Shown: positions 32,844-41,663 of the stretch, one piece after another
Layout: each line of letters opens with the position of its first letter
How positions within the stretch are numbered: the first letter of the stretch is position 1
Program-made: the position numbers and the translations under genes
The notes under the pieces: model-generated
What the model saw: only the letters and a program-made list of their open reading frames with translations
What the model was told of the DNA's origin: nothing
Database searches by the model: none
Source: an uncultured Acetatifactor sp.
GTDB lineage: Bacteria > Bacillota > Clostridia > Lachnospirales > Lachnospiraceae
Length of the DNA stretch: 64,000 nucleotides
NCBI GenBank assembly: GCA_934402375.1
Contig: CAKRUB010000001.1
Coordinates: 248,001 to 312,000 of the forward strand
Reading direction: 5' to 3'

Positions 32844-34181
32844 TCACTTCTCCTCGTTTCTCTCCCTGATGATAAACCGGAGCGGAGTGCCCTTGAATCC
32901 AAAGGTCTCCCGGATCTGGTTCTCGATATATCTCGTATATGAGAAATGCATTAATTCCTTGTCATTCACAAAAATAACGAAGGTGGGCGGCTTCACAGAC
33001 ACCTGCGTGATATAGTACAGGCGCAGTCTCTTTCCCTTGTCGGAGGGCGGCTGCTGCATCGCAACTGCCTCTGCCATAATCTCGTTCAGCACCCCCGTCG
33101 CCACACGCATCGCATGGTTCTGGCTGACCATGTCGATCGTGTCAAACAGCTTATTCAGGCGCTGTCCCGTTTTTGCCGAGACGAACAGAAGCTCCGCATA
33201 CGGCATATAGGCAAGCGTGTTACGCACCTTCTCCGTCACACGGTAGATCGTCTTGTCATCCTTCTCCACGGCATCCCACTTATTGACAACAATAATGACT
33301 GCCTTTCCTCTCTCATGGGCAATACCTGCAATCTTCGCGTCCTGCTCGGTGACACCCTCGACCGCATCAATAACCAGAACAACAATGTCAGCTCTCTCCA
33401 CCGCGCTGACCGTCCTGACGATCATATACTTTTCCAGATCCTCTTTGATCTTATTCTTTCTGCGCAGTCCCGCCGTGTCGATAAACACATATTCCCTGCC
33501 GTTGTAGCTGATCTCCGTGTCCACGGCATCTCTCGTCGTTCCCGCAATATCAGACACAATCAGTCTGTCTTCCCCGAGAAGCTTATTGATCAGGGAGGAC
33601 TTACCCACATTCGGCTTTCCGACAATGGCGACTCTGGGTCTGTCATCGTCCTCGTCCTCCTCCGGTGTCTCCGGGAAATAGGACATCACCTCATCCAGCA
33701 TGTCTCCCAGACCGAGTCGGTTCACCGCCGAAATCGGATGCGGGTCGCCGATGCCGAGATTGTAAAACTCATAGACATCCGCCATATATTTCTGTGGGCT
33801 GTCCACCTTGTTTACAACGAGCACGACCGGCTTCCGGGAACGTCGCAGCATATCCGCCACCTTGGAATCCGCATCGACAAGTCCCTGCTTGACATCCACC
33901 AGAAAGATAATGACGTCCGCCGTCTCCATGGCGATCTCCGCCTGTGCGCGCATCTGCGACAGGATCACATCATTGCTGTCCGGCTCAATACCGCCGGTGT
34001 CGATCAACGTAAAGGTTCTGTCAAGCCATGTGACATCTGCATAAATTCGGTCTCTGGTGATGCCCGGTGTATCCTTTACAATCGATATTTTCTCGCCGAC
34101 CAATGCGTTAAACAGGGTAGACTTTCCCACATTCGGGCGTCCCACTACCGCAACAATCGGTTTTGTCTCTCTCTTTGCCAT
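32844..34181 (-). CDS. der: Ribosome-associated GTPase Der (EngA)
   Basis: A 445-residue protein with two tandem GTPase domains and a KH-like C-terminal domain. G1 motifs: GRPNVGKST and GKPNVGKSS; G3: DTGG and DTAGL; G4: NKVD and NKWD. Der is essential for 50S subunit assembly. It follows the DUF512 gene by 2 nt, and this linkage is conserved among Firmicutes, which suggests a shared role in ribosome biogenesis. Confidence 0.97.
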   Translation of the reverse strand: MAKRETKPIVAVVGRPNVGKSTLFNALVGEKISIVKDTPGITRDRIYADVTWLDRTFTLIDTGGIEPDSNDVILSQMRAQAEIAMETADVIIFLVDVKQGLVDADSKVADMLRRSRKPVVLVVNKVDSPQKYMADVYEFYNLGIGDPHPISAVNRLGLGDMLDEVMSYFPETPEEDEDDDRPRVAIVGKPNVGKSSLINKLLGEDRLIVSDIAGTTRDAVDTEISYNGREYVFIDTAGLRRKNKIKEDLEKYMIVRTVSAVERADIVVLVIDAVEGVTEQDAKIAGIAHERGKAVIIVVNKWDAVEKDDKTIYRVTEKVRNTLAYMPYAELLFVSAKTGQRLNKLFDTIDMVSQNHAMRVATGVLNEIMAEAVAMQQPPSDKGKRLRLYYITQVSVKPPTFVIFVNDKELMHFSYTRYIENQIRETFGFKGTPLRFIIRERNEEK

Positions 34182-34183
34182 TT

Positions 34184-35527
34184 CTACCTCATTTCCTGCG
34201 CCATTTTCAGCACAGTTTCAACAAAATCATATCCGCTTGATTTTACAATATTAAGCGGGACTTGTAAAGTCCCCTGAGCCTCTTCCACACGGACATCGTC
34301 AAGGAAAAGTCCTTCACCGCACCGCAGCATATTCTCCGGCAGCAGAAGCGTCGAGCCAAGCTCCTTCCCCTTCAGCTGTTCGATCAGATCCTTTCCGGTG
34401 ATCAGCCCGGAAACCGTGATATTCTCCCCAAAGAAATGGTTGAGGATCGGATAGACATGGATGCGCAGCTTCGGATAAGCCTCCATCATCCTGTCCGCCA
34501 GCTTCTGGATATAGGGATAGGAGAGCATGCCTGTCGCCATGGACAGCTCGCCGCTTATCGCATCACAGGGGAATCCGTCCTTCTCCCTCCGCTGGCTCAT
34601 GGCATCCTCAAATTCATTCATCAGAAGTCTGACCATTCCGACACCGTTTTCCAACTGCAGATAGCCGTCATAGCGCTCCTCCTCCGGCACTTCCCTTCCG
34701 GCGAGGATGTACCATTCATCGCTTGCATGAATGAAATGGATGCCGTACTTCTCAAAGCATTCCCGCTGATAACGCTCGATCGTATCGATCACCTCCGCCG
34801 CCTCTTCCTTATTAAAGGGCTCCAGCGGATACAAGCCCTCCCGGAACTTTGAGAGTCCCACCGGCACAACGGAAACACTCTCAAGGTTCGGAATATATTT
34901 CATCAGCTGCTCAATGCTGAATTCCAGTTCCTTCCCATCGTTCAGTCCCTTGCAGAGAACAATCTGCCCATTCATATGAATGTCCGCCTCAAAGAGCTTG
35001 TCCACCTTCTTCAGGGCTTCCCCTGCAAAACGGTTATTCAGCATCTTGCATCGAAGCTCCGGGTTCATTGTCTGGAAGGAGATGTTGATGGGGGAAAGCC
35101 TGTAGCGGCAGATCCTGTCAATATCATGCTCCGACATATTTGTCAGCGTCACATAATTTCCCTGCAGGAAGGAAAGTCTGGAATCATCATCCTTAAAATA
35201 CAGGGATTTTCTCATTCCCGGCGGCATTTGGTCAATAAAGCAGAAGACGCACTTATTATGGCAATGCCGGTATTCATCCATCAGACCGTTCTCAAATTCA
35301 ATGCCAAGATCCTCGTCAAATTCCTTATCGACCTCCAGCACCCACTGCTCCCCGTCCGGCTTCTCCACCAGAACCTCAATATAGGTATCCTGAATCAGGA
35401 ACTGATAGTCAAAAATATCCTCAATCTCCGTATTATCTATGGCGAGTATCTTATCGCCCGGTTCAATTTCCAGCTCTTCCGCAATGCTTCCCGGAAGAAC
35501 CGTTTTCACAATGTGTTCTTTCTTCAT
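34184..35527 (-). CDS. DUF512 protein, PDZ plus radical-SAM-like
   Basis: A 447-residue protein. Residues 1-60 look like a PDZ domain (IAEELEIEPGDKILAIDN). A cysteine cluster CHNKCVFCFIDQMP near residue 88 has the CX3CX2C spacing of radical-SAM enzymes, followed by the DUF512 C-terminal domain (PYIQKLADRM, GLITGKDLIEQLKG). The substrate is unknown. GAGGTAAGGC precedes the ATG. It is the first gene of the cluster running to gpsA. Confidence 0.88.
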   Translation of the reverse strand: MKKEHIVKTVLPGSIAEELEIEPGDKILAIDNTEIEDIFDYQFLIQDTYIEVLVEKPDGEQWVLEVDKEFDEDLGIEFENGLMDEYRHCHNKCVFCFIDQMPPGMRKSLYFKDDDSRLSFLQGNYVTLTNMSEHDIDRICRYRLSPINISFQTMNPELRCKMLNNRFAGEALKKVDKLFEADIHMNGQIVLCKGLNDGKELEFSIEQLMKYIPNLESVSVVPVGLSKFREGLYPLEPFNKEEAAEVIDTIERYQRECFEKYGIHFIHASDEWYILAGREVPEEERYDGYLQLENGVGMVRLLMNEFEDAMSQRREKDGFPCDAISGELSMATGMLSYPYIQKLADRMMEAYPKLRIHVYPILNHFFGENITVSGLITGKDLIEQLKGKELGSTLLLPENMLRCGEGLFLDDVRVEEAQGTLQVPLNIVKSSGYDFVETVLKMAQEMR

Positions 35528-35566
35528 GCCTTACCTCATTCTACGTTTTTACCGTACCCGGTTCCA

Positions 35567-35682
35567 ATCAGTTCAGTCCCTGAACCATTCATAAAAGCGT
35601 CTGCTGCGCAGCCGTCGCCGCCTTGCGGCTAAGCTTTTATTTCATGTTCCGGGCGCTCCTGCCGTCCTACGGCTGAACTGAT
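35567..35682. repeat. 116-bp intergenic palindromic element (copy 2)
   Basis: Ten-base arms ATCAGTTCAG (35567-35576) and CTGAACTGAT (35673-35682) enclose ATAAAAGC / GCTTTTAT and AGCCG / CGGCT stems. It is exactly as long as the element at 4630-4745, and both left ends share GTTCA-S-TCC. It lies between the DUF512 start and the prs promoter and appears non-coding. Confidence 0.7.
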
Positions 35683-35709
35683 ATACACTTCCATATTACA
35701 CAAAAAACC

Positions 35710-35738
35710 TTGACGTGTCACTAGCATAATGATATAAA
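35710..35738 (+). promoter_or_regulatory. Sigma-A promoter of prs
   Basis: TTGACG (35710-35715), 17 bp and TATAAA (35733-35738) on the plus strand. Transcription from here would give an untranslated leader of about 370 nt containing the palindromes and tandem repeats that follow. Confidence 0.65.
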
Positions 35739-35750
35739 GTTAATGATACC

Positions 35751-35885
35751 AGTTCAGCCATGAACAAGCTCGAGAGCAGAAATCATGCTTGCATGATTTT
35801 GCGAACGTGCATGTTCATGTGATGAGCGCCACTTAATGAGCAAAGGTAGTCGCGTAGCGACGGAAAGCGCGTAAGCGCGACTTTG
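35751..35885. repeat. Palindromic element in the prs leader (copy 3)
   Basis: It begins AGTTCAGCC, like copy 2, and holds several hairpins: CATGAAC / GTTCATG (35759-35765, 35813-35819) enclosing AAATCATGC / GCATGATTT; GTCGC-GTA-GCGAC at 35849-35861; and AGTCGCG / CGCGACT. The matching right arm GGCTGAAC is repeated in the adjoining tandem array, so the array may be an expanded element end. Confidence 0.55.
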
Positions 35886-36047
35886 CGAATGGCGCGGGCT
35901 GAACGGCAGCCGACCGCGAATGGCGCTGGCTGAACGGCAGCCGACCGCGACCGCGAATGGCGAGGGCTGAACGGCAGCCGACCGCGACCACGAATGGCGC
36001 GGGCTGAACGGCAGCCGACCGCGACCGCGAATGGCGCTGGCTGAACG
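35886..36047 (+). repeat. 37-bp tandem repeat array upstream of prs
   Basis: Five units start at 35886, 35917, 35954, 35991 and 36028 (lengths 31, 37, 37, 37 and about 20). Each contains CGAATGGCG and GGCTGAACGGCAGCC, the latter a 5-bp hairpin. The first unit lacks 6 nt. Each unit also carries an ATG opening a mini-frame of up to 16 codons that stops at TGA in the next unit. There are no spacers, so it is not CRISPR. Confidence 0.88.
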
Positions 36048-36114
36048 AAAATGTCCGTGAATGCAGACTCAAACTCGCTATGCGCAAAGAGCGTGCGCAG
36101 AAATGGGGCTAAAT

Positions 36115-37314
36115 ATGCCAAATCTACACGAATTAGAAAATGCAATGCCAGTTGCACCCTTAAAAATTGTCGCGCTGACCTCAGCCGAAAAAATGGGACG
36201 ACGGATCAATGATTATCTGGTTGAATTCCGCAAGAGCATCCACAACGACAAAGTGAAAAACGATCCTGCCTTCCACGGCTACAGCGAAAGCAATTACCTT
36301 GTCAATGTCTCCACTCCACGCTTCGGCAGCGGCGAGGCGAAGGCTGTTTTCGGCGAGAGTATCCGCGGAAAGGATTTATTCATACTCGTCGATGTCTGCA
36401 ATCACAGCATTACCTATAACATGAACGGCTATACAAACCACATGTCCCCTGACGACCATTATCAGGATCTCAAGCGCGTCATTGCCGCATGCAACGGCAA
36501 GGCACACCGCATCAATGTCATCATGCCCTTCCTCTATGAAGGAAGACAGCATAAGCGCAGCGGCAGGGAATCTCTGGACTGTGCATACGCGCTTCGTGAG
36601 CTCCGGGACATGGGAATCGATAATTTCATCACCTTTGATGCCCACGACCCCAGAGTACAGAACTCCACTCCGCTGAACGGCTTCGACAACTTTATTCCTC
36701 ACGACCAGTTCATCAAGGCGCTGCTCAGTGCGGAGGACGACCTGATTGTCGATAAGGATCACCTGATCGTCATCAGTCCCGACGAAGGTGCCCTTGACCG
36801 TGCAATCTATTTTGCAAGCGTTCTTGGTGTGGATACCGGAATGTTCTATAAGCGCCGCGACTATTCCACCATTGTCAACGGCAAGAATCCGATCGTTGCC
36901 CATGAGTTTCTGGGTGATAATATCGACGGAAAAGATGTCATCATCATCGACGACATGATTTCCTCCGGCGGAAGCATGATTGACACTGCAAGACAGTTAA
37001 AGAAGCGCAATGCAAGACGTGTTTTCATCTGCTGTACCTTCGGACTGTTCACGGATGGACTCCAAGCCTTCGATGAGGCTTATGAGCAGGGATATTTCGA
37101 CCGCGTCGTGACGACAGATCTGACCTATCTGCCGCCAGAGCTTTACACAAGACCGTATTTTGTGGAGGCTGATATGAGTAAGTTCATTGCCTCCCTGATC
37201 GATTTCATGAACCATGACGCCTCTCTCTCCAACGTCATGGAGACAACAGAGAAAATGCACAGCATTCTGGATGCTTACAACCAGCGTCAGGATGTTGATC
37301 TTAATGCAGAATAA
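36115..37314 (+). CDS. prs: Ribose-phosphate pyrophosphokinase (PRPP synthetase)
   Basis: About 399 residues from the ATG at 36115. It makes PRPP from ribose-5-phosphate and ATP. The flexible loop and metal site read DAHDPRVQN, the PRPP-binding loop is IIIDDMISSGGSMIDTA, and SPDEGALDRA lies between. It is longer than the usual 310-320 residues, a feature of a clostridial subgroup. The start is uncertain: ATGs at 36061, 36103 and 36115 are all in frame and none has a good ribosome site (only GGGG before 36115). The long repeat-filled leader may matter for expression. Confidence 0.92.
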   Translation: MPNLHELENAMPVAPLKIVALTSAEKMGRRINDYLVEFRKSIHNDKVKNDPAFHGYSESNYLVNVSTPRFGSGEAKAVFGESIRGKDLFILVDVCNHSITYNMNGYTNHMSPDDHYQDLKRVIAACNGKAHRINVIMPFLYEGRQHKRSGRESLDCAYALRELRDMGIDNFITFDAHDPRVQNSTPLNGFDNFIPHDQFIKALLSAEDDLIVDKDHLIVISPDEGALDRAIYFASVLGVDTGMFYKRRDYSTIVNGKNPIVAHEFLGDNIDGKDVIIIDDMISSGGSMIDTARQLKKRNARRVFICCTFGLFTDGLQAFDEAYEQGYFDRVVTTDLTYLPPELYTRPYFVEADMSKFIASLIDFMNHDASLSNVMETTEKMHSILDAYNQRQDVDLNAE

Positions 37315-37330
37315 AAAAAATAAGAGCGAA

Positions 37331-40060
37331 TCAGACGGCGGCATCAGTCGCCGTCTTTTCTTCATATTCTGGGAACTCCAGCGTCACCTTGAACAGGTCT
37401 CCGTCCAGATAAATCTTGAACTCTCCGCCTTGCACCCGGGTCAGGCTCTGTGCTATGGACAGTCCCAGTCCACTGCCCTCCGTGCTTCTCGCAGAATCGC
37501 CGCGGATAAATCTTTCCGTCAGCTCCTCCGGCTTAATGTTCATCTGCTGCTTTGAAATATTCTTGATAGATGCCCGCACGCGAGCTTGCTCCACTTCCAT
37601 GTCTATATAGACTCTGGTGGACTCCATGGCATATTTACAGATATTGTTGAGCAGATTCTCCACAACACGCCACATTCTCCTGCTGTCCGCATAAATATAT
37701 GCCGGCATATCATTCTTTTCAAAGACGACCTGCAGTCCTCTCTCCTCCAGCTTTTCGGAAAACTCGCCGATTCCCTGATTAATCAGCTCCGTCAGATTCA
37801 GCTTTTCCCGGTTCAGTTCAATGTTTCCGGATGAAATCTTGGATGCCTCCACCAGATCATCCGTCAACTGCTTCAACCGCTGTGCCTTGTTGTCCAGAAT
37901 ATCAATATATCCCTTCGCCGGTTCCTCTGTAATCTTTAGTCTCTTTAACAGATCCACATAATTGATAATCGAAGTCAGAGGGGTCTTGATGTCGTGCGAG
38001 ACATTTGTAATCAGATCCGTCTTCATCTGCTCATCCTTCATGCTGGTCTTTACCGCCTTGCCAATGCCCTCTCCGATATTATTTACGGCATCTGCAAGCT
38101 CTCTGTTTGCGCCGTGCAGACTCTCGGCATCCAGCTTGAAATCCACCTCGCCGTCACGAATCCGGTTGATTCCATCCACGATTTCATTCTGTTCCCCGCC
38201 GCGCTTAAAGATCACCACGCCGATAATACCATCAAAGGTCACCAGACCCGCAAGCGCCAGAAATGCCGAGAGCCGGCTGTTCTGCAGCCGGTAAACTGTC
38301 ACCATGCCGATCAGATTAGCAAACAGGAACAAATTATAGGGGATCAATATGCTCACCACGGAGTTTCTGTGCCGGAACATAAACCGCAGCATTTTGCCGA
38401 TCCCGATGCAGACATAGTGAAGCAGACTGTCTTTCCAGAGATTTTCTGATTTCAGTCTTCGGATAAAGCTATACCAGACAATGCCGATTGCAAGGCTTAA
38501 ATACATACCGTAAACCGCAAAGACAACGTATCTGTACACCCTTGTCATCTGAAAATTCGGAAGCTGCGCCGTATCCACGACCACGTTCTCAGCGATGCCG
38601 ACAATCACCCGGAAGCCCTGGAAACCGCCGTAGACAAACAGTGCTGTGAGCAGAATCAGCATTTCCGTCCATATATGATCAAAACGGTTCAGATACCAGA
38701 CCTTCTCGCCGCTTTCATCCAGTGCCATCCCCGCCGTGACAGAAAGATAAATTCCTATCCCGAGCCACAGGAACAGCAGCACAGCGAGCAGCGCGACAAA
38801 CCTTCCGATGCTGGGCACGATCCTGCTGTATACCGCATTTGCATTATAAAAGGCATCTCCCTCTACCTTGTAATCCGTGTCTACACCGATCCACATATGT
38901 GTCGTATCCGGGTATGCGTAGTCATTTGCGCTGATATAACTATAAAGTTCATCCTCCGTCACCACCGTATTTCCCATGAATACAAGGCTGTCCGGGTAAT
39001 AGATCAGATAGCTCCTGTATTCAGAAAAGAATTCGGTGATCCCCTCGTCCGTCGCCTCTATAAGCTCAGGCACGTTCGTATAGGTACACACGCCATCATC
39101 CGTCATCATGCGGACCGCATACTTCGCATTGCTCTTGTTCCCCGCATATGCCTTATTACAGATATGATAGCGCTGGTAATTAAGCGTCAGCGCATCGATC
39201 GTTGCCGTCACATTACTTTGCAGACGCATATAATCTACCCAGTTATTAGCATTCTTCAGCAGTTGCTTTTCGCCCTCCAGCGGGGCATACCGGCAGTCAA
39301 GCACCGGCACCATTACCTGAATCGCGCCGTCCTCATGGGATACCTCTATTCCGTCAAGCTCCTGCGCCATGATATAGGCAAACGCAAGATCCTCGAACTG
39401 CTCCCCCTTCTGCCCCGGATCGTGCATCTTCTCCCAGATGACAGAAATTTCCTCCGCACTCTTTCCGTAATAAGCGGGCTCCGCTCCGTCAATCGGCTGT
39501 CCGGCAGCATCCGTCGGAATCTCGCCCGTGTTCGCACTCCCCTCTCCAATCCTGTAAAAACCGTCAAAACAGAGCTGTCCGTATTCATCCGTTGTAAAGT
39601 TTTCAGGAAAAATAACATTGCCGAAATAATTGACAAAATCTGAAATAGACATAATGCGGTTGGTATACTGAAGTCCGTATTTCCCCCATTTGATCAGGTC
39701 GTCCAGTTCGTAGACAACAGAGACAGAGCAGCCCTTGTCTGCCCCAATCTTTCCTGCATATTCCGTGACACTGATCCTCTTGGACGGATCAAGCACACCG
39801 TCTGTCTCCAGCTGTCCCTTGATACCGACAAGCTGGGTGATGTCTGATACCGCATTTCGGAACAGGTCGTTATAGACATCAGACTCCTCAAACTCCTGCG
39901 CGCTGTTGACTGGAAATATCTTATAGGTCTGCGTCCCGTCGATAGAACCCACCTCAATATAGGAGTTTAAAAGAAGAGCTGCGACTGTAAGCAAAATTCC
40001 CGCAGCGATCAAATGCTGCACCAGCCCGATCAGCATTCTTTTTAATGTAGGTTTTTTCAT
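37331..40060 (-). CDS. Large multi-pass sensor histidine kinase
   Basis: A 909-residue kinase. One membrane segment lies near residues 12-32, then an extracellular domain of about 390 residues, then about six more membrane segments between 425 and 640. A HisKA domain (LITNVSHDIKTPLTSIINY, phospho-acceptor H) and a HATPase domain (ENLLNNICKYA N-box, GSGLGLSIAQS G-box) follow. The extracellular part matches nothing I can name. The response regulator gene lies 18 nt upstream, so they form a two-component operon. The stimulus is unknown; envelope stress is a common role for this layout. Confidence 0.9.
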   Translation of the reverse strand: MKKPTLKRMLIGLVQHLIAAGILLTVAALLLNSYIEVGSIDGTQTYKIFPVNSAQEFEESDVYNDLFRNAVSDITQLVGIKGQLETDGVLDPSKRISVTEYAGKIGADKGCSVSVVYELDDLIKWGKYGLQYTNRIMSISDFVNYFGNVIFPENFTTDEYGQLCFDGFYRIGEGSANTGEIPTDAAGQPIDGAEPAYYGKSAEEISVIWEKMHDPGQKGEQFEDLAFAYIMAQELDGIEVSHEDGAIQVMVPVLDCRYAPLEGEKQLLKNANNWVDYMRLQSNVTATIDALTLNYQRYHICNKAYAGNKSNAKYAVRMMTDDGVCTYTNVPELIEATDEGITEFFSEYRSYLIYYPDSLVFMGNTVVTEDELYSYISANDYAYPDTTHMWIGVDTDYKVEGDAFYNANAVYSRIVPSIGRFVALLAVLLFLWLGIGIYLSVTAGMALDESGEKVWYLNRFDHIWTEMLILLTALFVYGGFQGFRVIVGIAENVVVDTAQLPNFQMTRVYRYVVFAVYGMYLSLAIGIVWYSFIRRLKSENLWKDSLLHYVCIGIGKMLRFMFRHRNSVVSILIPYNLFLFANLIGMVTVYRLQNSRLSAFLALAGLVTFDGIIGVVIFKRGGEQNEIVDGINRIRDGEVDFKLDAESLHGANRELADAVNNIGEGIGKAVKTSMKDEQMKTDLITNVSHDIKTPLTSIINYVDLLKRLKITEEPAKGYIDILDNKAQRLKQLTDDLVEASKISSGNIELNREKLNLTELINQGIGEFSEKLEERGLQVVFEKNDMPAYIYADSRRMWRVVENLLNNICKYAMESTRVYIDMEVEQARVRASIKNISKQQMNIKPEELTERFIRGDSARSTEGSGLGLSIAQSLTRVQGGEFKIYLDGDLFKVTLEFPEYEEKTATDAAV
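37333..37359 (+). terminator. Terminator of prs inside the end of the kinase gene
   Basis: An 8-bp stem AGACGGCG / CGCCGTCT with an 8-nt loop and a short T run, about 18 nt after the prs stop. It overlaps the last codons of the convergent histidine kinase gene. Confidence 0.78.
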
Positions 40061-40078
40061 AAAATCCCTCTTCCGGCA

Positions 40079-40771
40079 CTACTGCTTGTCTATTTTGTAC
40101 CCGACACCCCATACCACCTTCAGATATCTGGGGTCCTTGGGATTGATCTCGATCTTCTCCCTGATATGTCTGATGTGCACAGCAACTGTGTTGTCTGCGC
40201 CGATGGCATCCTCATTCCATATGCTTTCATAGATCTGGTCTATGGAGAAAACACGCCCCTGATTTTTGACGAGAAGCAGAAGAATGTTATATTCAATCGG
40301 TGTCAGCTTTACCGGCTCATCATCAACCGTGACCTGCTTTGTGTCATCGTTGATGACAAGTCCGCCGACCTGGTACACCGCCTTGTCCTCCGCTGTCAGA
40401 CTGCCGAGAGAAGTATAGCGGCGCAGATTTGATTTCACCCTCGCCACAAGCTCAAGCGGATTGAAGGGCTTTGTGATATAATCATCCGCCCCGATGTTCA
40501 GTCCGAGTATCTTATCCGTATCCTCAGACTTTGCCGAGAGAATAATGATCGGAATACTGCTGTGCTCCCTGATCTTGAGCGTTGCCCTGATACCGTCCAG
40601 CTTCGGCATCATGATGTCTATGATCAACAGATGAATCTCTTCCCTCTTCAGCATTTCGATTGCCTGTTCGCCGTCATATGCCTTAAAAATATGATAGCCG
40701 TCCTGACTCAGATAGATTTCAATTGCATCCACAATTTCCTTTTCATCATCACATACAAGTATATTTGCCAT
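40079..40771 (-). CDS. OmpR/PhoB-family response regulator
   Basis: A 230-residue regulator. The receiver domain (residues 1-120) has the acidic pair DDE, the phospho-acceptor in LLIIDIMMP, and the switch lysine in DDYITKPFNP. The C-terminal winged helix (PVKLTPIEYNILLLL, VWGVGYKI) binds DNA. It pairs with the downstream kinase. AGAGG precedes the ATG, and the operon promoter is not clear to me. Confidence 0.95.
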   Translation of the reverse strand: MANILVCDDEKEIVDAIEIYLSQDGYHIFKAYDGEQAIEMLKREEIHLLIIDIMMPKLDGIRATLKIREHSSIPIIILSAKSEDTDKILGLNIGADDYITKPFNPLELVARVKSNLRRYTSLGSLTAEDKAVYQVGGLVINDDTKQVTVDDEPVKLTPIEYNILLLLVKNQGRVFSIDQIYESIWNEDAIGADNTVAVHIRHIREKIEINPKDPRYLKVVWGVGYKIDKQ

Positions 40772-40880
40772 AATTTCCTCTCATTCCGCCTTCCGCTATT
40801 CTCTGCCTTACCCAACATCTGACTTTAAAAGTAAAGCATATCCCCTTTAAGGGTTTCTTCGGATTTTTCTGAAGATTTCC

Positions 40881-41663
40881 TTAATCTTCCTTCAAACCCA
40901 GAAATGCTGCAAGATTTCCTCTCCTGCCGCCGCTTGCCCGGTGGGAAAAAAGATAGCTGCTGTTGCAGCAGGTACAGATTTCGGGGCTCTCAAGTCTCTC
41001 CTCTGCTACGCCCGCATCCAGCAATATCCTCCGGTTCACCGCTCTGAGATCCAGCTGGTATTTTCCCGGTTCTTTTCCTGCTCTGACCGCCTCCGGGTAA
41101 TTTTCAAACTGCTCCGCCACATCTGCGCTCACCTCATAGCAGTCCTGACAAATACAGGGACCTATAACCGCGCAGATCTGCTCCGGCTTCGTTCCGAATG
41201 CCTCCTGCATCGCCCGCAGCATACATTCCCCCATCCTTTCCGCTGTCCCGCGCCAGCCGGAATGTGCCAGCCCGATCGCCCGGTGTACGGGATCGACAAA
41301 GTACAGCGGAACACAATCCGCAAAATATGTCACCAGCACAAGCCCCGGCTCGTCCGTTATCAATCCGTCAATATTCTCATAATCCCTCGGTCGCACAATC
41401 CCTTTTCCTCTGTCGTCCGTTGACACCCTTCGGATGTTTGTCGTGTGCGTCTGATGCGATGCGACCATATCCTCCGGTCTGCAGCCGAGCACATCTGCCA
41501 CACGCCTGTAATTCTCCTCGACACATGCCGGGTCGTCTCCCCTGGTAAAGCTGAGGTTCATCGTTGCGAACTCTCCCCGGCTGACGCCGCCCTGTCTCGT
41601 TGTAAAGAGATGCCGGACAATCCCGGTCTGCTCCAAAAGCGGAAAGGTAAGAAATGTATTCAT
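40881..41663 (-). CDS. pgeF: Peptidoglycan editing factor / polyphenol oxidase family (YfiH)
   Basis: A 260-residue protein of the DUF152/YfiH family. Motifs: VASHQTHTTNIR (copper/zinc-binding histidine), FADCVPLYFVDP, GLAHSGWRGTA and VIGPCICQDCYEV, which hold the metal-binding H and C residues. In E. coli it prevents wrong amino acids in peptidoglycan; other members are laccase-like or act on purine nucleosides. Its ATG overlaps the yraN stop (ATGA), giving coupling; an upstream in-frame start has no ribosome site. Confidence 0.9.
   Translation of the reverse strand: MNTFLTFPLLEQTGIVRHLFTTRQGGVSRGEFATMNLSFTRGDDPACVEENYRRVADVLGCRPEDMVASHQTHTTNIRRVSTDDRGKGIVRPRDYENIDGLITDEPGLVLVTYFADCVPLYFVDPVHRAIGLAHSGWRGTAERMGECMLRAMQEAFGTKPEQICAVIGPCICQDCYEVSADVAEQFENYPEAVRAGKEPGKYQLDLRAVNRRILLDAGVAEERLESPEICTCCNSSYLFSHRASGGRRGNLAAFLGLKED

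Noticed and set aside
35886..36047. Tandem array resembling a CRISPR
   Set aside because: Units abut each other with no variable spacers, the period is 37 bp and no cas genes are present.
35783..36157. Minus-strand open frames through the tandem array (arginine- and serine-rich)
   Set aside because: They arise from the GC-rich repeats, have no ribosome site, and lie antisense to the prs leader.
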